DNA from: UBA3700 sp002372775
GTDB taxonomy: Bacteria; Bacillota; Clostridia; Christensenellales; UBA3700
NCBI GenBank assembly: GCA_946615965.1
Contig: CAMOIC010000038.1
Location: 1-10,441, forward strand
DNA: 10,441 bases
Direction of reading: 5' to 3'
A program made the translations under genes and the position numbers. Positions 1 through 7,057 of the stretch are shown here, piece by piece (the stretch's first letter is position 1; each line of letters begins with the position of its first letter). The notes beneath the pieces were generated by a model. The model was not told the DNA's origin and did not search any database. It worked only from the letters and a program-made list of their open reading frames with translations.

Positions 1-51
1 GATTGCAAAGAATGCACAACAGCAGAATCTTTAAGAAAATCTTTATCATAA
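1..51 (+). CDS. 3' end of an unidentified plus-strand gene (partial)
   Basis: Reading from base 1, the plus strand is open for 16 codons and ends in TAA at 49-51, giving the tail DCKECTTAESLRKSLS. A strong plus-strand terminator starts 20 bases later, which supports a gene ending here. The fragment is too short to identify; the CxxC pair is noted but proves nothing. Frame 3 is also open from the edge to a stop at 57-59 and would also sit before the terminator, so the frame is not certain. Frame 1 is preferred because its residues look more like a soluble protein tail. Confidence 0.35.
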   Translation, partial: DCKECTTAESLRKSLS

Positions 52-71
52 TCACTTAAAATAATAATATT

Positions 72-102
72 GAGAAGCTCAGAAGTGGGCTTCTCTTTTT
101 TT
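72..102 (+). terminator. Intrinsic terminator of the gene entering from the left edge
   Basis: A 9-bp stem (72-80 with 87-95, one G-U pair), a 6-base loop and seven T residues (96-102) form a standard rho-independent terminator on the plus strand. On the minus strand the hairpin is followed by an AT-rich stretch without a clean T run, so it would be at best a weak terminator for nadE. Confidence 0.85.
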
Positions 103-117
103 ACATAAATATAACCA

Positions 118-156
118 TCGCAATTTTTGAGATGTTTTTTCGCAATATTTGAATGT
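118..156 (+). repeat. Two direct repeats 22 bp apart upstream of the small plus-strand unit
   Basis: TCGCAATTTTTGAGATGT (118-135) and TCGCAATATTTGAATGT (140-156) match except for one substitution and one deleted base. Their starts are 22 bp apart, about two helical turns, so a protein bound to both would lie on one face of the DNA. The second copy ends where a -35 box would be expected for the -10 element at 176-181. That arrangement is typical of activator sites such as those of LytTR-type regulators, but the sequence does not match a LytTR consensus I recognise. The regulator is unknown. Confidence 0.45.
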
Positions 157-175
157 ATGAATTTAAAATGAATAC

Positions 176-181
176 TATACT
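176..181 (+). promoter_or_regulatory. Candidate -10 box of the small plus-strand unit
   Basis: TATACT matches the sigma-A -10 consensus at five of six bases and lies 46 bases before the start codon of the 14-codon ORF. No good -35 box is found 16-18 bp upstream (the sequence there is ATGTAT). The promoter is therefore weak, activator-dependent, or not real. The phased direct repeats immediately upstream favour activator dependence. Confidence 0.35.
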
Positions 182-226
182 ATAGGCGAAAAGAAAAGAA
201 GAGAGAAATTATAGGAGGTATTCAAT

Positions 227-271
227 ATGAAGAAGTTTTTACAAGTATTAGCAATCGCAATCCGTTTCTAA
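227..271 (+). CDS. Possible 14-residue peptide with a consensus ribosome binding site
   Basis: The ORF encodes MKKFLQVLAIAIRF followed by TAA. A consensus AGGAGG (213-218) precedes the ATG by 8 bases, much better than chance and as good as any ribosome binding site in the window. The peptide has a basic start and a hydrophobic core, like the beginning of a signal or leader peptide, but is too short to be a secreted precursor or a full membrane segment. It sits alone between a candidate promoter and a terminator (354-384), so it does not lead directly into another gene. It could be a signalling or toxic micropeptide, a translated part of a regulatory RNA, or the remains of a decayed gene. The +1 frame is open across the same region, but its product resembles nothing I know. 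I do not recognise the peptide. Confidence 0.4.
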   Translation: MKKFLQVLAIAIRF

Positions 272-353
272 TTGTATTACGGGGTGACAAAGGAGAAAGA
301 TCCTTAAATTATGAGAAGTTAATCATGGGGTTTCCCGTGTCGATATATATGCT

Positions 354-384
354 CAATCCAATTTTACTTGGGTTGATTTTTTTT
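354..384 (+). terminator. Intrinsic terminator ending the small plus-strand unit
   Basis: CAATCCAA (354-361) pairs with TTGGGTTG (368-375) through 8 base pairs including one G-U, with a 6-base loop, one A and then eight T residues (377-384). It works on the plus strand only: on the minus strand the bases after the stem are not T-rich. The U-tract overlaps the nadE stop codon (385-383) of the convergent gene. Two short hairpins lie upstream in the same presumed RNA: AAGGA/TCCTT at 290-305 and CATGGG/CCCGTG at 324-339. Confidence 0.8.
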
Positions 385-2596
385 ATTTTAATAGCTCCAT
401 TTCATCAATCCAGATTTTAACAGCAGCATCAGAAGGCATTCTCCAATCTCCTCTTGGAGATAAAACGACAGAACCAACTTTTGGTGCATCTGGAATACAT
501 GAACGCTTAAATTGTTGAGCAAAGAATCTCCAATAGAAATTTCTAAGCCATTTATAAATCACATCTCTTGAATATATTCCATTAAATGTATTTAAAGCCA
601 TATTAAATACTCTCTTAGGATTAAATCCCCATCTTACGATGTAATATAAGAAGTAATCGTGAAGTTCATATGGTCCAACTAAATCTTCTGTCTTTTGGCT
701 GATTTCACCATCTTTAGCTGGTAGTAATTCTGGAGATACTGGAGTATCTAGAATATCATATAAAGATGCAGATGTTTCCTTACTGTTACATGTATCTGCA
801 TAATACTTAACAATATATCTAACTAAAGTTTTTGGAATAGAAGCATTTACTGCATACATCGACATATGGTCACCATTATATGTAGCCCAACCTAAAGCAA
901 GCTCAGATAAATCCCCTGTTCCTAAAACGATACCGCCAGTTTTATTTGCAATATCCATTAAAACTTGTGTTCTTTCTCTTGCTTGACCATTTTCAAAAGT
1001 AACATCTAAATTATCCATTGATTGGCCGATATCTCTAAAGTGACTCTTAACAGATTCTGAGATATTAATATCCATAAATGAAGTTCCAAGTCCATTTGCT
1101 AATATCTCAGCATTAGACTTAGTTCTTTTAGTTGTTCCAAAACATGGCATTGTAATAGCAATAATATCTTTTCTAGATCTGCCAAGCATATCCATAGCCT
1201 TAGCAGCTACAAGTATTGCTAATGCACTATCTAGACCACCAGATAATCCTACAACAACGCTCTTACAGTTGATATGCTCTATTCTCTTTTTCAAGCCACT
1301 TGCTTGCATTGTTAGTATTAAATCGCATCTTTCATTTCTCTTTAATTCATCATTTGGAACAAATGGGAATCTATCAAAATGACGAGAAACAATAATATCT
1401 TTAGGCTTTTGAGAAAATTCTATAAATCTATATGAATCAACATTAGTGTTAATTGTTGTATTCTTTCTTTGTCTTTCATGTGCAATCTTCTCTAAATCGA
1501 TTTCACCAACAATCATTTGGTTTTTAAACAATTTAGTTTCAGCAATAAGTTTTCCATCTTCAACGATTAAATTATGTCCCGAGAATACTAAATCTTGAGT
1601 TGATTCTCCATCACCTGCTGAAGCATAAACATAAGCGCACTCAAGCCTAGCTGATTGATTAATAATCAAATCTCTCCTATATTCGCTTTTTCCTATTACT
1701 TCATTTGAAGCAGATAAGTTAGCAATTACTGTTGCTCCTGCTTGAGCCATAAAACTTGATGGTGGGATTGTTACCCAAACATCTTCGCAGATTTCAATAC
1801 CGAATATAAATCTTTTATCTTCTCTACATCTAAATAATAGATTCTTACCGAATGGAACTTTTATTCCATCGATTTCAATTTCTTTATCTAATATATCGTC
1901 GCCTGTTGTAAAATGTCTGATCTCATAGAATTCATTGTAGTTTGGAATGAAAATCTTTGGAACAGCACCTAAAATCCTCCCGTCATACAAAACTATTCCG
2001 CAATTGAATAGTTTTGTATTATATCTAAGAGGAGCACCTATAATTACAACAATCTCTTTGTCTTTTGTATATTTAGCAATCTCCACTATTGCAGCTTCAG
2101 TCTCGTCCAAAAGAAGTGATTGCAAGAATAAATCGTTACAAGTATAACCAGTAACACATAACTCATTTAAAGTTAAGAACGAAACTCCTTTTGAAACTGC
2201 ATTATTAATAGATTCAATAATTTTTTCAGTATTATATTTAACATTAGCAACTTTAACATTAATAGTATCTGCTGCTACTCTAATAAACCCAGATAATGGA
2301 ACATCATTTGCATATATTCCTTCTTTATTATTTACTAAGGCGCTTTGGGCTGCGGATAATGACTTATCATAAGCTACCTTAGTAATTTTATTCTTGTTTT
2401 TATTTAGATATTCAATATAAACATCAGGATTTTTTAAAACTGTACTAATAATATTGGCATATTCTTCTTTTGGTTCAGCATTATTATCTAAATATCTACA
2501 AATGGTACTCTCCCCAAAACCTAAAACTAAGGCAAGAGGCTTCTTTCCTATGTTATATTTAACCAATAATTGTTGAATTTCTTCTTTTGATACCAT
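383..2596 (-). CDS. nadE: Glutamine-dependent NAD+ synthetase with an N-terminal helix-turn-helix-like extension
   Basis: The enzyme makes NAD+ from deamido-NAD+, ATP and glutamine in the cytoplasm, the last step of NAD synthesis. The glutaminase (nitrilase-fold) domain spans about residues 103-390, with the catalytic triad visible as Glu145 (NELCVTGY), Lys214 (PKIFIP) and Cys270 (GIEICEDVW). The synthetase domain spans about 400-737 and has the ATP-binding loop LSGGLDSALA (451-460) and GTGDLSELALGW (559-570). Glutaminase and synthetase are on one chain, as in the long NadE type. At 737 residues it is longer than usual (roughly 575-680). The extra residues 1 to about 100 include LALVLGFGESTICRYL (21-36), which resembles the HTH region found at the start of some SocA/Panacea (DUF4065)-type proteins, recalled from memory. 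The start is supported by AAGG (2607-2604) 7 bases upstream, a weak site. The gene has its own promoter, and no clear minus-strand terminator follows it in the window. Confidence 0.95.
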   Translation of the reverse strand: MVSKEEIQQLLVKYNIGKKPLALVLGFGESTICRYLDNNAEPKEEYANIISTVLKNPDVYIEYLNKNKNKITKVAYDKSLSAAQSALVNNKEGIYANDVPLSGFIRVAADTINVKVANVKYNTEKIIESINNAVSKGVSFLTLNELCVTGYTCNDLFLQSLLLDETEAAIVEIAKYTKDKEIVVIIGAPLRYNTKLFNCGIVLYDGRILGAVPKIFIPNYNEFYEIRHFTTGDDILDKEIEIDGIKVPFGKNLLFRCREDKRFIFGIEICEDVWVTIPPSSFMAQAGATVIANLSASNEVIGKSEYRRDLIINQSARLECAYVYASAGDGESTQDLVFSGHNLIVEDGKLIAETKLFKNQMIVGEIDLEKIAHERQRKNTTINTNVDSYRFIEFSQKPKDIIVSRHFDRFPFVPNDELKRNERCDLILTMQASGLKKRIEHINCKSVVVGLSGGLDSALAILVAAKAMDMLGRSRKDIIAITMPCFGTTKRTKSNAEILANGLGTSFMDINISESVKSHFRDIGQSMDNLDVTFENGQARERTQVLMDIANKTGGIVLGTGDLSELALGWATYNGDHMSMYAVNASIPKTLVRYIVKYYADTCNSKETSASLYDILDTPVSPELLPAKDGEISQKTEDLVGPYELHDYFLYYIVRWGFNPKRVFNMALNTFNGIYSRDVIYKWLRNFYWRFFAQQFKRSCIPDAPKVGSVVLSPRGDWRMPSDAAVKIWIDEMELLK

Positions 2597-2639
2597 AAAT
2601 ATACCTTATCGATACTATTTTATTTATTTAGTACACCAT

Positions 2640-2713
2640 AATAATACTATTTCTAATAATATATTGCAATAGAATATTATTATATTTATTATAAATAATA
2701 CTATTTTTAATAA
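2640..2713. repeat. Direct and inverted repeats over the nadE promoter (candidate operator)
   Basis: A 20-base element built around AATAATACTATTT occurs at 2640-2659 and 2694-2713 with 19 of 20 bases identical. Its 9-base core ATACTATTT appears a third time at 2612-2620, in the nadE leader. Between the long copies lies a perfect inverted repeat, TAATAATAT (2654-2662) and ATATTATTA (2674-2682), spaced by 11 bases. The first long copy covers the nadE -10 box and the inverted repeat flanks the -35 box, so a protein bound here would block transcription. AT-rich DNA makes chance repeats more likely, but a 19/20 match containing a C is notable. The HTH-like domain of NadE is the obvious candidate ligand; this is inference. 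Confidence 0.5.
2641..2669 (-). promoter_or_regulatory. Promoter of nadE
   Basis: On the minus strand TTGCAA (2669-2664) and TATTAT (2646-2641) are separated by exactly 17 bp; the -35 matches at four of six bases and the -10 at five of six. Transcription would start near 2634 and give a leader of about 38 bases. The region is extremely AT-rich, so alternative -10 boxes are possible. Confidence 0.6.
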
Positions 2714-2742
2714 AAAAATGACACGGTTTACTCAACCGTGCC
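2712..2742 (-). terminator. Terminator of the trp operon
   Basis: On the minus strand GGCACGGTT (2742-2734) pairs with AACCGTGTC (2728-2720) through 9 base pairs with one G-U, closing a 5-base loop, then A and seven T residues (2718-2712). It lies 21 bases after the trpA stop codon and separates the trp operon from nadE. Confidence 0.9.
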
Positions 2743-2763
2743 TAAAATAATTCTATTTTTATA

Positions 2764-3537
2764 TTAATTTAATGCATCTACGATACTCTTTGCAAATTCA
2801 TATACATAAGATTCAGAATCCTTGCCATGTTCTGCGATTATATTCTCAATAGCAGAACCTATAATTGCACCATCTGCAACTTCTGTCATTCTCTTCGCAC
2901 TTTCTGGGCTCTTAATACCAAAGCCTACACATACTGGAATATCTGTATAATTCTTTATTTCTTCAGCCATTCCATTAATGTCTGTCGTAATAGCATCTCT
3001 AACACCTGTAACGCCTAAAGAAGATACTAGATATACGAATCCTTCTGCATTAGATGCAATTTCACGAATTCTTTGTTTACTTGTTGGCGCAATTAATGAG
3101 ATAGTAGCAACATCATACTTTGAAGACACACTGCTAACTTCTAACTTCTCTTCATATGGAAGGTCTGGAATAATTATTCCTACAATACCTACACTCTTAC
3201 ATTTAGCAAAGAATGCATCATATCCATAATTAAATACTGGATTTAGATATGTCATAAATACTAGAGGAAAACTTGGATATTCTTTTCTAATATTCTTAAC
3301 CATACCAAAAATCTTATCTATTGTTGTTCCAGCAGCTAACGCTCTCATATCTGCTTCCATAATAGTCTTACCTTCTGCAATAGGATCAGAGAATGGAATA
3401 CCAATTTCAATTATTGTAGAACCAGCCTTAATCAAACTCTTAATAAACTTTTCTGTACAATCAAGATTTGGATCTCCTGCTGTTACAAATGGAATAAACG
3501 CCTTCTTCTTTGTGAAATAATTTTTGAAATTAATCAT
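2764..3537 (-). CDS. trpA: Tryptophan synthase alpha subunit
   Basis: The alpha subunit cleaves indole-3-glycerol phosphate to indole and glyceraldehyde 3-phosphate and passes indole to TrpB. The TIM-barrel signatures are present: Glu44 in IEIGIPFSDP (E. coli Glu49), the active-site loop GVTG (175-178) and the phosphate-binding stretch VGFGIKSPE from residue 204. The residue aligned with E. coli catalytic Asp60 is Glu55 (DPIAEGKT), a conservative change that keeps the carboxylate. At 257 residues the length is normal. The start ATG overlaps the end of trpB by 8 bases, so the two subunits are probably translated in a coupled way. It is the last gene of the operon. Confidence 0.97.
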   Translation of the reverse strand: MINFKNYFTKKKAFIPFVTAGDPNLDCTEKFIKSLIKAGSTIIEIGIPFSDPIAEGKTIMEADMRALAAGTTIDKIFGMVKNIRKEYPSFPLVFMTYLNPVFNYGYDAFFAKCKSVGIVGIIIPDLPYEEKLEVSSVSSKYDVATISLIAPTSKQRIREIASNAEGFVYLVSSLGVTGVRDAITTDINGMAEEIKNYTDIPVCVGFGIKSPESAKRMTEVADGAIIGSAIENIIAEHGKDSESYVYEFAKSIVDALN

Positions 3538-4711
3538 GAATCTTTACCCCCATATATCTTGCAATAGCAGCAACGTCTTTATCGCCTCTTCCTGAGACAT
3601 TTATAACAATAATCTTATCCTTGCTCATAGTAGGAGCAATCTTCATTGCATACGCAATAGCATGAGACGATTCAATAGCAGGAATAATACCTTCTGTTCT
3701 AGACAAGTATTGGAATGCCTTAACTGCTTCATCATCAGTTATAGCAACATAAGTAGCTCTACCACTCTTATATAAGTTAGCATGCTCAGGTCCAATTCCT
3801 GGATAATCTAAGCCCGCGCTAATTGAATAAACAGGAGCGATTTGGCCTTGTTCATCTTGGCAGAATAATGACTTCATTCCATGGAATACACCTTCTCTTC
3901 CTGTAGCAATAGTAGCAGCAGTTTCTTTTGTATCAACACCTCTACCGGCAGCTTCACATCCAACTAATGCAACTTCTTTATCTTCAATAAAGTTGTAGAA
4001 TGCTCCAATTGCATTAGAGCCACCACCAACACAAGCTATAACCATATCAGGATTTCTTCCTTCCTTTTCTTGCATTTGTTCTTTTATTTCTTTAGAAATA
4101 ACCTTTTGGAAGTCTCTAACAATTGTTGGGAATGGATGCGGACCCATAACAGAACCTAATACATATAATGTATCATCCATTCTATTTGTCCATTCTTTCA
4201 TTGCCTCATTAACAGCATCTTTTAGAGTTCTTGTTCCGCTCTTTACTGGATGAACTTTAGCACCTAGTAATTCCATTCTGAATACGTTTAATGCTTGTCT
4301 TTCACAGTCAACCTCACCCATATAAATTTCGCATTCCATATCCATTAGAGCAGCCACAGTAGCAGTCGCAACACCATGCTGACCAGCTCCAGTTTCTGCA
4401 ATAACTCTCTTTTTACCCATTTTCTTAGCTAGTAAGATTTGGCCTAAAACGTTATTAATCTTATGAGCACCAGTATGATTTAAATCTTCTCTCTTTAGAT
4501 AAATCTTTGCGCCACCTAAATCTTTTGTCATCTTTTCTGCATAATACAAAAGAGATGGGCGGTTAGCATAATTTCTATATAAATCATCTAACTCCTTAAT
4601 AAACTCAGGATCCTTACTATACTTTTCGTAAGCTTCTTCTAATTCATTTACAGCATTCATTAATGTTTCTGGAACATATTGTCCGCCGTATTCGCCAAAT
4701 CTACCCTTCAT
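3530..4711 (-). CDS. trpB: Tryptophan synthase beta subunit
   Basis: The beta subunit condenses indole with serine to form tryptophan, using pyridoxal phosphate, and forms an alpha2-beta2 complex with TrpA. The cofactor lysine is Lys84 in HTGAHKINN, the catalytic glutamate is in AETGAGQHG (105-113), and the phosphate-binding loop is GGGSNA (229-234). It begins directly with GRFGEYGGQYVPE, the standard start of the TrpB1 class that works with TrpA. The 393 residues are the normal length. The gene overlaps trpF by 11 bases upstream and trpA by 8 bases downstream. Confidence 0.98.
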   Translation of the reverse strand: MKGRFGEYGGQYVPETLMNAVNELEEAYEKYSKDPEFIKELDDLYRNYANRPSLLYYAEKMTKDLGGAKIYLKREDLNHTGAHKINNVLGQILLAKKMGKKRVIAETGAGQHGVATATVAALMDMECEIYMGEVDCERQALNVFRMELLGAKVHPVKSGTRTLKDAVNEAMKEWTNRMDDTLYVLGSVMGPHPFPTIVRDFQKVISKEIKEQMQEKEGRNPDMVIACVGGGSNAIGAFYNFIEDKEVALVGCEAAGRGVDTKETAATIATGREGVFHGMKSLFCQDEQGQIAPVYSISAGLDYPGIGPEHANLYKSGRATYVAITDDEAVKAFQYLSRTEGIIPAIESSHAIAYAMKIAPTMSKDKIIVINVSGRGDKDVAAIARYMGVKIHD

Positions 4712-5273
4712 AGGTTCTTACCATCCTTATTATTTCTTCTATCTTTTTTGGATCTTTAAATCCGTCAGTCTCTACGCCACTAGATACATCTACAGCATAT
4801 GGTTTTAATGCTAATGCATCTAATACATTATCTTTATTAATACCACCTGCAATAAAGAAAGGTTTTGTCGTGTCCATTGTAGACCAATCAAATGTTTCTC
4901 CACTGCCAGGCTCTATATTATCATATAATACATAATCACAGCCATTAATATTTGAATATGCCTTGATTATAGGAAGAGTAGTTCTTTCTCTTAATCTAGA
5001 GATATAGCTTTCATCTTCTTTTCCATGTAATTGAATAGCATCGATAATACCTTCATCTATAACTTGCATAACATAATCAATGTCTTGATCTAAAAACACA
5101 CCAACTTTAATAATCGCCTTATCTATTTTATTAGATATTGCTTTTGCCTTTTCTATAGTTAATGTTCTTCTTCTACCTGGAGCAAAAATAAAACCAACAA
5201 AATCAGGTTTATATGTATTTACATATAATGCATCTTCTTCTCTTGTTAAACCACAAATCTTAATCTTTGCCAT
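4701..5273 (-). CDS. trpF: Phosphoribosylanthranilate isomerase
   Basis: The enzyme isomerises N-(5-phosphoribosyl)anthranilate to the 1-deoxyribulose form, the step between TrpD and TrpC. It is a small single TIM barrel of 190 residues. The general base is Cys7 in KICGLT and the general acid is Asp118 in LYDNIEPGSGETFDW, which align with Cys7 and Asp126 of the Thermotoga enzyme. The C-terminal phosphate-binding motif AVDVSSGVE (160-168) is intact. It is a separate protein, not fused to TrpC as in enterobacteria. It overlaps trpC by 14 bases and trpB by 11, the longest overlaps in this operon. Confidence 0.96.
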   Translation of the reverse strand: MAKIKICGLTREEDALYVNTYKPDFVGFIFAPGRRRTLTIEKAKAISNKIDKAIIKVGVFLDQDIDYVMQVIDEGIIDAIQLHGKEDESYISRLRERTTLPIIKAYSNINGCDYVLYDNIEPGSGETFDWSTMDTTKPFFIAGGINKDNVLDALALKPYAVDVSSGVETDGFKDPKKIEEIIRMVRTYEG

Positions 5274-6042
5274 TTCTTAATAAATTAATTTGATTAACTA
5301 TATTATCGATACCTTGTCTCATTAGAGTTTCTCCAATAAGAACAGCATCAACGTTATTCTTTTCTAAAACTTCAATATCGCTTCTTTGCTTAATACCAGA
5401 TTCAGATACAAACTTAACACTAGCTGGCGCTAGATTTCTAAGTCTAATAGAATTTTGCATATCTATCGTGAAGTCTTTTAGATTTCTATTATTAACTCCA
5501 ACAACCTTTGCTCCAATCTCTACTGCATCTAATACTTCATTCTCATCATGAGCTTCAACCAAAGCACCAATGCCTATAGAATGAGCAATCTCTAGATATT
5601 CTTTTGCCTTTTCTTTTCCAAGAACGGACATTATTAATAGAACTGCATCTGCCCCTATAAATTTTGCTTCATAAATCTGATATGGATATACAACAAAGTC
5701 CTTTCTAAGAACAGGTATTTTAACTAGGCTTTTAACCTTAGTTAAAATCTCATTAGATCCCATAAAGAAATCAGGCTCTGTCAAAACCGAAATAGCATCA
5801 GCAGCTTTATTGTATTCAACCGCAATCTTCTCGTATTGGAAATCTTTAGAGATTAATCCTTTTGATGGAGATGCCTTTTTTATTTCACAGATAAAAGAGA
5901 TACCCTCTTTAGATATTGCATCATAAAAGAAGTTTGGATTATCTATAACCCTCTTTTCTGCCTTAGCCTTTATATCTTCAAGATTATCTTTAATTAAAGC
6001 ATATCTTTCTTTTCTTTTTTCAACGATTGTATCTAATATCAT
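5260..6042 (-). CDS. trpC: Indole-3-glycerol phosphate synthase
   Basis: The enzyme closes the indole ring, turning the TrpF product into indole-3-glycerol phosphate with loss of CO2 and water. All expected active-site residues can be placed: Glu53 and Lys55 in CEIKKASPSKG, Lys114 in LRKDF, Glu163 in LVEAH, Asn184 in GVNNRNL and Ser215 in SESGI. The 260 residues are the normal length for a monofunctional enzyme. Its ATG shares one base with the trpD stop codon (TAATG), a typical coupling junction. Confidence 0.97.
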   Translation of the reverse strand: MILDTIVEKRKERYALIKDNLEDIKAKAEKRVIDNPNFFYDAISKEGISFICEIKKASPSKGLISKDFQYEKIAVEYNKAADAISVLTEPDFFMGSNEILTKVKSLVKIPVLRKDFVVYPYQIYEAKFIGADAVLLIMSVLGKEKAKEYLEIAHSIGIGALVEAHDENEVLDAVEIGAKVVGVNNRNLKDFTIDMQNSIRLRNLAPASVKFVSESGIKQRSDIEVLEKNNVDAVLIGETLMRQGIDNIVNQINLLRNGKD

Positions 6043-7055
6043 TATTTATTACTATCCTTAACGTAAGATTCCATCTTAGCAAGAGCTGAACCCATATCTA
6101 TTGCATTTTCAGCAGCTCTAATAGCTTGTTCAATTGTTATATCCTTAGCAAATGCATAGATTGCTAATGCGGCATTAATAATAACAACATCTCTCTTTGG
6201 TCCTCTTTCTTTACCTGTTAGAATATCTAAAGCAATTTGCTTGTTAACTTGTGGATCACCACCAACAAGATCTTCCTTGCTACAATATCTGAATCCATAA
6301 TCCTTTGGATCAAAATAGTATTCTTTAAATGTATGATTTCTAAGTTCGCATACCTTTGTTCTATCTACTAAAGTAACTTCATCAAGACCATCCATACCAT
6401 GAACAACTAAAGCATTCTTTGCACCAAGGCCATCTAATACTTCTGCAATTGGTCTTACTAACTTTTCATCATATACACCAATCAACATATTCTCAGCAAG
6501 AGCTGGATTTGTTAAAGGTCCTAAGATATTAAAGATTGTCCTAATACCTAAACTCTTTCTAATAGGTCCTACATTCTTCATAGAAGTATGATACTTTTGA
6601 GCAAACAAGAAGATAATGCCATCATCACTTAAAATTTTCTCAGCTTGTCCCTTATCCGTAGAGATATTGACACCTAAAGCTTCATATAAATCTGCAGCAC
6701 CACTCTTACTTGATACAGATCTATTGCCATGCTTACAAACCTTAATGCCATTAGCAGCAATAACAAAGCTTGATACAGAAGAGATGTTAAATGTAAACGC
6801 TTTATCACCGCCAGTTCCAACGATTTCCATTGCATCTTGGCCGTTTTCTAAGTGAGTACCATTATCTCTCATAGCTTTAGCAGAAGCAGTAATTTCCTCA
6901 ACAGTTTCGCCTTTCATTCTTAGTGCAACCAAGTATGCAGAAACTAATGCTGGGTCTAATGTACCCTTCATAATATTGTCTAGCATGAAATATGCTTCAT
7001 CATATGTTAAATTTTGTTTTTCTACTACTTTTTCTAAAATTACCTTTGCTTCCAT
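6042..7055 (-). CDS. trpD: Anthranilate phosphoribosyltransferase
   Basis: The enzyme transfers phosphoribose from PRPP to anthranilate, the second committed step. The PRPP-binding motif GTGGD (80-84) is followed by the conserved FNISS, and the glycine-rich KHGNRSVSSKSGAAD (108-122) is intact. The 337 residues match a free-standing enzyme, not a TrpG-TrpD fusion. Translation starts 2 bases after the trpG stop; AGAGG at the end of trpG serves as the ribosome binding site. Confidence 0.97.
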   Translation of the reverse strand: MEAKVILEKVVEKQNLTYDEAYFMLDNIMKGTLDPALVSAYLVALRMKGETVEEITASAKAMRDNGTHLENGQDAMEIVGTGGDKAFTFNISSVSSFVIAANGIKVCKHGNRSVSSKSGAADLYEALGVNISTDKGQAEKILSDDGIIFLFAQKYHTSMKNVGPIRKSLGIRTIFNILGPLTNPALAENMLIGVYDEKLVRPIAEVLDGLGAKNALVVHGMDGLDEVTLVDRTKVCELRNHTFKEYYFDPKDYGFRYCSKEDLVGGDPQVNKQIALDILTGKERGPKRDVVIINAALAIYAFAKDITIEQAIRAAENAIDMGSALAKMESYVKDSNK

Positions 7056-7057
7056 GT

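Noticed and set aside
1..49. Minus-strand start MIKIFLKILLLCILCN running off the left edge, resembling a signal peptide
   Set aside because: There is no Shine-Dalgarno upstream, and the plus-strand terminator at 72-102 indicates that a plus-strand gene ends here.
325..420. Plus-strand 31-codon hydrophobic ORF starting at ATG 325
   Set aside because: It has no ribosome binding site, runs through the terminator hairpin and U-tract, and ends inside nadE on the opposite strand. Its hydrophobicity comes from the T-rich terminator.
172..420. Possible frameshifted longer gene, because frame 1 is open across the 14-codon ORF
   Set aside because: Joining the frames gives no recognisable protein, and the 3' half contains an intrinsic terminator. 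Chance openness over about 80 codons in AT-rich DNA with few stops in that frame is possible.
1947..2147. Plus-strand ORF of 66 codons inside nadE
   Set aside because: It is the antisense shadow of the conserved glutaminase domain; no ribosome binding site or homology is apparent. The same applies to the plus-strand ORFs inside trpA (2827-3018, 2978-3229) and trpD (6616-6855).
2654..2682. Inverted repeat TAATAATAT/ATATTATTA read as a terminator
   Set aside because: The stem is entirely A-T, lies upstream of the nadE start inside its promoter, and has no U-tract; it fits an operator better.
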